7,996 bases of DNA from an uncultured Lachnospiraceae bacterium (GTDB lineage Bacteria; Bacillota; Clostridia; Lachnospirales; Lachnospiraceae), in contig CAMPAX010000104.1 in assembly GCA_946633495.1 (NCBI GenBank), positions 1 through 7,996 of the forward strand, given 5' to 3'. Positions 1 through 5,195 of this stretch are shown here, one piece after another. How positions within the stretch are numbered: the first letter of the stretch is position 1; each line of letters starts with the position of its first letter. The position numbers were made by a program, and so were the translations under genes. The notes under the pieces are model-generated. The model searched no databases and was not told the DNA's origin. It saw only the letters and a program-made list of their open reading frames with translations.

Positions 1-1097
1 CCGAGCTGGACGGGCTGGAGGAGCGTGCAAAGTACTCGGGAGCCGAGAAGCTGTACATCCTTGATGTTGTTGATGAATTCTGTAATGATTATATCGTACC
101 CACCGTTCAGGCGGATGCGGTTTACGAGAATAAGTATCTTCTCGGTACTTCCTTTGCTCGTCCGCTGATCGCAAAGAAGCTGGTGGAGGTTGCCCGCAAG
201 GAAGGCGCCGTAGCCATCTGCCACGGTGCGACCGGTAAGGGAAATGATCAGCTCCGTTTTGAGCTTTCCATCAAGGCTCTTGCTCCGGACATCAAGATCA
301 TTGCATGCTGGAGAGATCCGAAGTGGACCTTCGATTCCCGTGAGGCAGAGATCGAATACTGCCAGAGCAAGGGCATCGATCTTCCCTTCGACGCAAAGCA
401 CAGCTACAGCCGCGACCGCAACATCTGGCATATCAGCCATGAAGGTCTGGAGCTGGAGTCCCCCGCAAACGAGCCGAACTACAAGGATCTTCTGGTACTT
501 GGTGTTTCTCCCCAGGATGCTCCGGATGAAGGCGAGTATGTAGAGATGACCTTCGAGGCCGGTGTTCCGAAGTCCGTAAACGGCAAGGAGATGAAGGTAT
601 CCGACATCATCCGTGAGCTGAACCGTCTCGGCGGCAAGCACGGCGTCGGCATCATCGATATCGTAGAGAACCGTGTCGTAGGCATGAAGTCCCGCGGCGT
701 TTATGAGACACCGGGCGGTACCATTCTGATGGAAGCTCATAAGCAGCTGGAGGAGCTGGTACTGGACCGTGACACTCTGGATTTCAAGCGTCACATCGGT
801 GTGAAGTTTGCCGACCTGGTATACGAAGGAAAATGGTTCTGCCCGCTGCGTGAAGCTCTGCAGGCGTTTGTAGAGAAGACCGACGAACGCGTGACCGGAA
901 CCGTAAAGTTCCAGCTGTATAAGGGCAACATCATCAAGGCCGGAACCACATCTCCGTACACCCTCTACTCCGAGTCCATCGCAAGTTTCACCACTGGTGA
1001 TCTGTATGACCATAAGGATGCAACCGGATTCATCAATCTCTTCGGACTTCCCATGAAGGTTCGTGCGATGCTGGATCAGGAGCGCGAAGGCAAATAA
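1..1097 (+). CDS. argG: Argininosuccinate synthase, 5'-truncated by the window edge
   Basis: Cytosolic enzyme of arginine biosynthesis that joins citrulline and aspartate, using ATP, to give argininosuccinate. The reading frame is open from base 3 and ends at TAA 1095-1097, giving 364 visible residues. The family is usually about 400 residues, so roughly 35-40 N-terminal residues, including the SGGLDTS nucleotide loop, lie outside the window. Visible family signatures, in order, are ELDGLEERAKYSGA at the left edge, HGATGKGNDQLRFEL (visible residues about 74-88), SYSRDRNIWHISHEG, HGVGIIDIVENRVVGMKSRG, GVYETPGGTIL, and a C-terminal NLFGLPMKVRAML. GTG at 183 is an internal valine codon, not the start. 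No neighbouring gene in the window belongs to arginine synthesis. The gene stands alone on the plus strand and converges on the SulP remnant, with terminator hairpins between them. Identification is secure. Confidence 0.97.
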   Translation, partial: ELDGLEERAKYSGAEKLYILDVVDEFCNDYIVPTVQADAVYENKYLLGTSFARPLIAKKLVEVARKEGAVAICHGATGKGNDQLRFELSIKALAPDIKIIACWRDPKWTFDSREAEIEYCQSKGIDLPFDAKHSYSRDRNIWHISHEGLELESPANEPNYKDLLVLGVSPQDAPDEGEYVEMTFEAGVPKSVNGKEMKVSDIIRELNRLGGKHGVGIIDIVENRVVGMKSRGVYETPGGTILMEAHKQLEELVLDRDTLDFKRHIGVKFADLVYEGKWFCPLREALQAFVEKTDERVTGTVKFQLYKGNIIKAGTTSPYTLYSESIASFTTGDLYDHKDATGFINLFGLPMKVRAMLDQEREGK

Positions 1098-1112
1098 TCG
1101 CATCCATTCCGA

Positions 1113-1132
1113 AACGCCGTCCAAACGGCGTT
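1113..1132 (+). other. Short hairpin just after argG
   Basis: AACGCCGT (1113-1120) pairs perfectly with ACGGCGTT (1125-1132) across a CCAA loop, 15 bases after the argG stop codon. No T-tract follows it directly, so alone it is a poor terminator. It sits immediately before the much stronger hairpin at 1137-1180 and may stabilise the mRNA 3' end. Confidence 0.6.
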
Positions 1133-1136
1133 CCAC

Positions 1137-1180
1137 AAAAAAAGGGAGATCGTACCTTAGGGTACGGTCTTCCTTTTTTT
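1137..1180. terminator. Intrinsic terminator with tracts on both flanks, between convergent genes
   Basis: Bases 1137-1156 pair with 1161-1180 around a TTAG loop. This makes a 20-bp stem with only two G-U wobbles and no true mismatch. The stem begins with seven A and ends with seven T, so it reads as hairpin plus U-tract on both strands. Its place between argG (plus strand, ending at 1097) and the SulP remnant (minus strand, ending at 1267) fits a shared terminator for both. Confidence 0.88.
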
Positions 1181-1182
1181 AC

Positions 1183-1230
1183 TGACAAATGCTCCCCACA
1201 TTACGTTCCAGTCAGGGGAGCATCGTGTCA
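1183..1230 (-). other. Interrupted inverted repeat downstream of the SulP remnant
   Basis: ATGCTCCCC (1189-1197) is the exact inverse of GGGGAGCAT (1215-1223), with a 17-base loop. The outer arms TGACA (1183-1187) and TGTCA (1226-1230) extend the stem after a short bulge. On the minus strand it falls between the SulP stop codon and the A/T-flanked terminator, so it would fold in the 3' untranslated end of that transcript. It lacks its own T-tract. It could be an accessory terminator stem or an mRNA-stabilising structure. Confidence 0.5.
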
Positions 1231-1266
1231 TCCTGAAGAAACGCCGCAGCACGGTGCGCTATCGGT

Positions 1267-2175
1267 TTATGCGCCTGCTTTCATCAGCTGCTCTGCCCAT
1301 GCGATGGCGTCATCGATATGCGGGCGGAAATTATCCTGCCCCACCTTTTCGATGAAACCGCTCTTCTCCATGGTATGGCGCGGCTGTTCATTTACATGGG
1401 AGAATACCAGCTGGATATTGCTTTCCTTACAGCGATCGTAAAGCTGTTCCATGGCATGCATGGCGGTAGCATCCAACGCCGGAACACCTCGCATACGAAT
1501 GATGATGACCTTTGTCGTATCCTTGAAGCTGACGCTTGCCAGTCGGTCTGCATCTCCGAAGAACATCGGTCCTGAGATCTCATAGACCAGAACATGCTTC
1601 GGAAGGACCTTCAGCTCCGGTCCGTCCGGATCCTCATCCGGATCGTAGTATTTCCAGCCGGAAACCTTGGATTCATCACTCATTCTCTTCATAAAGAGCA
1701 CCACCGCCATCAGCATACCCACTTCGATGGCCACCACCAGGTCAAATACCACCGTCAGCATGAAGGTCACTACCAGCACCAGGATATCACTCTTCGGCGC
1801 CGTCCTGCAAAGATGCACGAAGGTCCTCCACTGACACATATTATAGGCAACCATAAAGAGGATCGCCGCTATGGTGGGCATGGGGATCAGCCCCGCATAA
1901 GGCATGAGCAGCACAAGCACCAGCACCAGCACGATGGCGTGGGTAATGCCCGCGACAGGTGTACGCCCGCCGTTCTTTACATTTGCAGCGGTTCTTGCGA
2001 TGGCTCCGGTTGCAGGGATCCCGCCAAAGAACGCGGAACCGATATTTCCGACGCCCTGGGCGATGAGCTCCATGTTGGAGCGGTGATGGGAATTGATCAT
2101 TCCGTCCGCCACCACGCAGGAAAGCAATGATTCGATAGCCGCCAGCACCGCTATGGTAAAGGTGTCCGCTGTCAT
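1267..2175 (-). pseudogene. SulP-family anion transporter, C-terminal half with STAS domain (5'-truncated)
   Basis: SulP proteins carry sulfate, bicarbonate or dicarboxylates across the inner membrane and are usually about 500-600 residues long. Only 302 residues are present here. They begin at the second membrane repeat, with AAIESLLSCVVADGM (residues 12-26), then FGGIPATGAIARTAANVKNG (50-69) and hydrophobic segments near 79-92, 100-112, 129-145 and 148-162. A cytoplasmic STAS domain follows (about 191-299) with the conserved Asp of VPALDAT at residue 235. This arrangement resembles the DauA/YchM type. The first seven or so membrane segments are missing, and a TGA codon (2242-2244) closes the frame 23 codons upstream. 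The 232 bases before the next gene are too few to hold the lost part. No clear ribosome site precedes ATG 2175. A transporter lacking half of its fold is unlikely to work, so I call it a pseudogene. A free STAS-bearing fragment with some other role cannot be excluded. The coding part has no internal stop or frameshift, which suggests recent truncation. Confidence 0.82.
1911..1934 (-). repeat. Hexamer repeat encoding alternating Leu-Val
   Basis: Four near-identical hexamers (GCACAA, GCACCA, GCACCA, GCACGA on the plus strand) run in tandem inside the SulP remnant. On the coding strand they give the alternating valine/leucine run of IVLVLVLVLL (residues 81-90) in a membrane segment. This is a small low-complexity tract where replication slippage could add or remove Leu-Val pairs without shifting the frame. 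Confidence 0.6.
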
Positions 2176-2181
2176 GATCCT

Positions 2182-2211
2182 GTTCCGGGCATGATCGTTC
2201 CGGGCATGATC
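2182..2211. repeat. Perfect 15-bp tandem duplication at the SulP truncation point
   Basis: GTTCCGGGCATGATC occurs at 2182-2196 and again, with no change, at 2197-2211. It begins seven bases before the first codon of the SulP remnant, where family similarity stops. In the SulP frame it would read as repeated DHARN, which does not resemble SulP. It may be a scar of the event that removed the 5' half of the gene. Confidence 0.8.
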
Positions 2212-2279
2212 CGGATACAGAATCGCCTTTTTATCCCGGTCTCATCCTGTGTAAGGTCCATGAACTGCGGTAATGCACA

Positions 2280-2323
2280 AATCAAATCCCGCAACCTCCG
2301 TCAGAAGATCGCGGGATTTGATT
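2280..2323 (-). terminator. Probable terminator of the SleB-type hydrolase gene
   Basis: AATCAAATCCCGC (2280-2292) and GCGGGATTTGATT (2311-2323) form a perfect 13-bp stem with an 18-base loop, 85 bases downstream of the hydrolase stop codon. On the minus strand the 3' arm ends in ATTTGATTTG, a modest T-rich tail. The long loop and imperfect tail make it a weaker candidate than the other terminators here. Confidence 0.55.
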
Positions 2324-2407
2324 ACTTTGCTCATGCTATCCTAAAATAATCGAACTGCTACAGATCTTTTCATATCGTGCCGAATACTTTCGTCCGGCTC
2401 CTGATTC

Positions 2408-3727
2408 TTAATAAAATACATGTGTACCGATGATCGTATAATCTCCGATGGCATCCAGATCCGCAACCCAGGTAGCCCGGAAATACAGACATCCGCCGAT
2501 ATTGTTCTTCCCTTCCAGCGCTTCCCTTGCTGCCTGCAGGCAGGAATCGGAGCCGCCGGTCTTAAGTGCCCAGGGGAACGAAGAAAGCTTGCAGCCCGTA
2601 AACTGGTACGGAGCATAGATCACGTCTTCCAGAGTGGACCCATAGCGTCCGGAACGAAGACGGTTCAGAACCACATTCGCCACTGCCAGCTGACCCTCAT
2701 AGGGCTCCACACCGGCTTCACAATAGGTGATGGCTGCCAGCAGATAAAGATCTGCCTTCATAGCCTCTTCCTTTTTCTCTTCTTCCTTTCGGATCTGTTC
2801 ATCCTTCCAACCTGTCACGGCCAGGATCTCATCCGAGGAAAATGCTGTAAGTCCGGTCTTCTCTACGGATACATAGTCGGAATAAACATATCCGAAGGTT
2901 CCGTCTGCCAGCTGTACGTGATACCAGTCTGTCTCATCTCCTGCTTCATCCACGATCATTCTTGTGCCGACAGGTGCGATATAGACCAGATCAGCTTCTG
3001 TAGATCCTTCGGTCCGGATACATACATTCTTTCCTGTGGTGGTTCCGATGATTCCGAGGCTCTCTTTCTCACGAAGAGAGGCTTCCTCTCCAAGCACCAG
3101 ATAAGTGGTTGCCACATAACCCGTCACATCGCCGGATGTGATCTTTGTCCAGGAACCATCTGATTTCAGAGCAGGATCCATATCCTCGATCTCGCCGGTT
3201 GCTCCTTTGAAAAGCTTACCGACAACTTCACTGTTCACATCTGCCTCTGCCCGGACATTTACCGCATCCTCCGTGCAAAGGAAACCTCTGTAATTATCGT
3301 TTCTGGTACCGGCCAGAAGGCTTACATCCCTTGCCGTCAGATCGACATTCTGCTCTTCTTCGATGAGAGTCCTCAGTTCCTCCATGGAACTGTCTGAAAT
3401 ATCCATGATCATGCTGGGTTCCGCAACCATAAGCCGTGCATCCAGCGAATCTTCCGTCTCTTCCGGTTTCGCACCTTCCACTTCAGCCGCTTCCGTATCC
3501 GCCTCAGGCTCCTGCCGGCGATTCTCTACGATCCCGGTCTGAACTGCCGGAGCTGTCCCATCCTGCTTTGCGGAAACAAACAGGCTGATCCCCACCGCAC
3601 CGATGGCGATCACCGTAAGAAGGATCATGGCGATCAGAGCATTTCTTACGAAATAGCGCCCGGAAAACACATAACGCCTCAGATTCAATTTAACACGATT
3701 TTTCCTCAGATCCGATCTTCTGCTCAT
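2408..3727 (-). CDS. Membrane-anchored cell-wall hydrolase: two SH3-like domains plus SleB/CwlJ catalytic domain
   Basis: Predicted peptidoglycan hydrolase of the SleB/CwlJ family (Pfam Hydrolase_2; the spore-cortex members are lytic transglycosylases). It has 439 residues. A basic cytoplasmic N-terminus (1-29) is followed by one membrane helix (about 30-52), a Glu/Ala-rich spacer (66-97), an SH3-like domain (about 146-212, with AVNVRAEADVNSEVVGKL and VTGYVATTYL), a second SH3-like domain (about 225-288, with NVCIRTEGSTEADLV and FGYVYSDYVSV), a charged helical linker (307-324) and the catalytic domain (325-439). The catalytic domain shows the family pattern YCEAGVEPYEGQLAVANVVLNR. The Glu in YCEA (337) is the expected catalytic acid. 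It also has YQFTGC and the typical ending IIGTHVFY. The enzyme should sit outside the membrane with its SH3 domains gripping the wall. The ribosome site is weak (GGGGAG, 14 bases from ATG), but the start gives a normal anchor and no better one is near. It has its own promoter (3866-3894). The architecture lacks the PG-binding domain of true spore SleB, so a vegetative role is as likely as spore germination. Confidence 0.9.
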   Translation of the reverse strand: MSRRSDLRKNRVKLNLRRYVFSGRYFVRNALIAMILLTVIAIGAVGISLFVSAKQDGTAPAVQTGIVENRRQEPEADTEAAEVEGAKPEETEDSLDARLMVAEPSMIMDISDSSMEELRTLIEEEQNVDLTARDVSLLAGTRNDNYRGFLCTEDAVNVRAEADVNSEVVGKLFKGATGEIEDMDPALKSDGSWTKITSGDVTGYVATTYLVLGEEASLREKESLGIIGTTTGKNVCIRTEGSTEADLVYIAPVGTRMIVDEAGDETDWYHVQLADGTFGYVYSDYVSVEKTGLTAFSSDEILAVTGWKDEQIRKEEEKKEEAMKADLYLLAAITYCEAGVEPYEGQLAVANVVLNRLRSGRYGSTLEDVIYAPYQFTGCKLSSFPWALKTGGSDSCLQAAREALEGKNNIGGCLYFRATWVADLDAIGDYTIIGTHVFY

Positions 3728-3806
3728 GATTCCGAACCAAACTCCCCACGCCCTTCAGCAGCGCCTGCCGACCGGCAAAATATTTCATGATTATTGATTC
3801 AGGTTA

Positions 3807-3827
3807 CAATAATATTTCCAATTATTG
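3807..3827. promoter_or_regulatory. AT-rich dyad and repeated GTTACAA in the hydrolase leader
   Basis: CAATAAT (3807-3813) and ATTATTG (3821-3827) form a 7-bp inverted repeat with a 7-base centre, about 40 bases downstream of the predicted -10 box of the hydrolase promoter. The word GTTACAA overlaps it at 3804-3810 and recurs at 3844-3850, 40 bases apart. This could be an operator or a weak leader hairpin. In such AT-rich sequence it could also arise by chance. Confidence 0.3.
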
Positions 3828-3865
3828 CAAACCAATCCATAATGTTACAATTTTATTACGGTAGT

Positions 3866-3894
3866 ATACTATCACTGCACCTGTCCGGTGTCAA
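3866..3894 (-). promoter_or_regulatory. Sigma-A-like promoter for the SleB-type hydrolase gene
   Basis: On the minus strand TTGACA (3889-3894) is a perfect -35 box. With a 17-base spacer it is followed by TAGTAT (3866-3871), a four-of-six match to the -10 consensus; an overlapping TATACT sits three bases further on. It faces the hydrolase gene, with a leader of roughly 130 bases before the ATG at 3727. Its position downstream of the terminator at 3951-3983 supports an independent unit. Confidence 0.65.
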
Positions 3895-3950
3895 TAGAGT
3901 GAACGCCAAGGTTTTGAGAAAGAGATGATTTGGTTTTGTTAATAATATAC

Positions 3951-3983
3951 AAAAAGCGGGTGAAAATACCCCTTTTCACCCGC
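3951..3983 (-). terminator. Intrinsic terminator of the pheT-queA-amidase unit
   Basis: GCGGGTGAAAA (3956-3966) and TTTTCACCCGC (3973-3983) form a perfect 11-bp stem with a six-base loop. On the minus strand the stem is followed at once by TTTTTGTATATT, a good U-tract. It lies 133 bases downstream of the amidase stop codon. If the adjoining motif array is a transposon end, this hairpin could be part of that element instead. Confidence 0.85.
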
Positions 3984-3988
3984 AAGTA

Positions 3989-4105
3989 TTATGTAAATCT
4001 ACCATATTATGTAAAGCATTCTCGTTTATGTTAACCTGGGGGTCAAACTTATGTCAACTAACCGCACCACAATTATGTAAACCTGAATTGCCGATTTATG
4101 TTAAC
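3989..4105. repeat. Six direct copies of a TTATGTNAAC motif
   Basis: Copies begin at 3989 (TTATGTAAA), 4007 (TTATGTAAA), 4026 (TTATGTTAAC), 4049 (TTATGTCAAC), 4073 (TTATGTAAAC) and 4096 (TTATGTTAAC). All point the same way, with start-to-start steps of 18, 19, 23, 24 and 23 bases. The sequence between copies is not conserved, so this is an array of short sites rather than a tandem duplication. It fills the space between the amidase stop codon and the terminator. Possible explanations are the multi-site end of a decayed insertion sequence (IS21-family ends carry several transposase-binding repeats) or a binding array for a host protein. No transposase gene is present in the window. Confidence 0.75.
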
Positions 4106-4115
4106 TATTGGTCCT

Positions 4116-5159
4116 CTAATCCGTTTTCTTTTCATCCGCGTATTCGAAGTAAGAATCAATCCCGTCCGCCAGTCCATCTGCCAGCTGTTTCTGATACTCC
4201 GCCGAAGCAAGCTTCGTGTCCTCCTCCGCATTGGACAGGAACCCAAGCTGCACTATGACTGCCGGTTTTTTGGCAAAATTCAGGAAAACCGTCTTATCCG
4301 TCTGATAGATTCCCAGCCGGTTTGCACCCGTCGTAACGCAGGCATCCGTCACCAGCATATTTGCCAGATAGAAGCTGTCCTGATAGTCTCCTCCGGTATT
4401 CGGATTCGTGGCAGATGCGATCAGACTGAAGATTCCATGAGAATCGCTGTTCGTGGAGGCATGCGCCGACAGCCGGATAATGATCTCCGCGCCGCTACGG
4501 TTCCCGTTGGCCACGCGTTCCGCGTTGCTGATGGACACCGTGTCCGTCTCCCGGGACAGAACCACCGTGTAGCCCCTCATTTCCAGTTCTCTCTTCAAAA
4601 GCTTCGCTACCGCCAAAGTGATCTCGTATTCAAACTTTCCGGAAGCAGTTCCCACCGATGCCGGTGTCATCTTGGGTTTTCCGTCCTCATCCGGCTCTCC
4701 GGGGGCCAGCGCTTCCAATTCCTTGCTGGCATTGATCTGTTTTCCCGGGTCTATGTAGACCACGTGAGAATTTTCCGCCTTTTTCTGTTCGGTCACCCAC
4801 TCGATCACGGTTTCCTCTACATTTGCGGTTCTCACATAAAGAGTGGTATCGTTCAGGCGGATCCTGGTCCACATCTTCGTAAGTCCTGTCCGGTTCAGAT
4901 CCACACCGGCATCCAGCCTTCCGTAAACCTCTGAGGTTTCATCCGGCAGACGGTAGATCAGGGTGTCTTTCTTTGTTGTCTTAACGTAATCCTTTTTTGT
5001 TTCGAAGCCGGCAGTGATATCCTCCGGCTCCGCCGTCGATACAGTGCTTTTCTTTCCGCAGCCGGTGGGCAGCAGAAGAAACATCGTCAAAAGCGTAAGG
5101 CAAAGAAGGAGTCCTGTCTTCCGTGTTCTCTTATTAGATTTCTCTTTGATCGAACCCAT
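4116..5159 (-). CDS. Amidase_3-family (N-acetylmuramoyl-L-alanine amidase-like) lipoprotein lacking two active-site residues
   Basis: Family members are zinc enzymes that cut the bond between muramic acid and the peptide stem outside the membrane. I use the ATG at 5159 (347 residues) because AGGAGGAGGA abuts it; an upstream ATG at 5174 (352 residues, used for the numbering here) has no such site. The N-terminus is basic, then a hydrophobic signal, then lipobox LPTGC with Cys39, predicting a lipoprotein. A small SH3-like domain covers about 62-123 (LIYRLPDETSEVYGRLDAG). The amidase domain spans about 136-343: YIDPGKQ, GKFEYEITLAVAKLL, VLSRETDTVSISNAERVAN, IIIRLSAHAS, VIVQLGFLSN. Normally the ligands are His (IDPGH), Glu and His, with a catalytic Glu before GFLSN. 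Here E182 and H238 are kept, but the first His is K145 (codon 4740-4742) and the catalytic Glu is Q309 (codon 4248-4250). The frame is intact and the rest of the fold is well kept, so it is probably a non-catalytic wall-binding or regulatory protein. It lies 36 bases downstream of queA and is probably co-transcribed with it. Confidence 0.88.
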   Translation of the reverse strand: MGSIKEKSNKRTRKTGLLLCLTLLTMFLLLPTGCGKKSTVSTAEPEDITAGFETKKDYVKTTKKDTLIYRLPDETSEVYGRLDAGVDLNRTGLTKMWTRIRLNDTTLYVRTANVEETVIEWVTEQKKAENSHVVYIDPGKQINASKELEALAPGEPDEDGKPKMTPASVGTASGKFEYEITLAVAKLLKRELEMRGYTVVLSRETDTVSISNAERVANGNRSGAEIIIRLSAHASTNSDSHGIFSLIASATNPNTGGDYQDSFYLANMLVTDACVTTGANRLGIYQTDKTVFLNFAKKPAVIVQLGFLSNAEEDTKLASAEYQKQLADGLADGIDSYFEYADEKKTD

Positions 5160-5169
5160 TCCTCCTCCT
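5160..5169 (-). promoter_or_regulatory. Strong Shine-Dalgarno sequence deciding the amidase start
   Basis: The minus strand reads AGGAGGAGGA directly before ATG 5157-5159, so the AGGAGG core at 5164-5169 is four bases from that ATG. The upstream in-frame ATG at 5172-5174 has only a weak TTGGA before it and would translate this purine run as three glycines. The downstream ATG is therefore the better start. Confidence 0.7.
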
Positions 5170-5195
5170 GACATTCCAAGCTTTACTTTTGGTAC

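Larger units (their letters stand above)
3728..4115. other. 388-bp AT-rich intergenic space between two cell-wall genes
   Basis: No credible gene is present on either strand. From left to right it holds the untranslated leader of the hydrolase gene, an AT dyad and two GTTACAA copies (3804-3850), a sigma-A-like promoter (3866-3894), about 55 bases with nothing recognised (3895-3950), a strong minus-strand terminator (3951-3983), and six TTATGTNAAC-type motifs (3989-4105) reaching to within 10 bases of the amidase stop codon. It is clearly more AT-rich than the flanking genes. Confidence 0.85.

Noticed and set aside
1594..2130. Plus-strand His/Arg-rich open frame of 178 codons
   Set aside because: It is antisense to the SulP remnant. 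The His/Gln richness comes from reading Leu/Val codons on the other strand.
2341..2616. Minus-strand open frame of 91 codons overlapping the end of the hydrolase gene
   Set aside because: It is a shifted frame inside the conserved catalytic domain with no independent support.
2420..3163. Plus-strand open frame of 247 codons
   Set aside because: It is antisense to the SleB-type hydrolase, with no recognisable domain.
3989..4105. Possible CRISPR array
   Set aside because: The repeated unit is only about 10 bases, the intervals are 8-14 bases and variable, and no cas gene is nearby.
4028..4258. Plus-strand open frame of 76 codons starting inside the motif array
   Set aside because: It has no ribosome site, begins within the repeats, runs antisense into the amidase coding sequence, and resembles no known protein.
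4098..4934. Plus-strand open frame of 278 codons
   Set aside because: It lies antisense within the amidase gene. The minus strand carries clear family motifs, while this frame is Arg/His-rich with no motif, as expected of a mirror frame.
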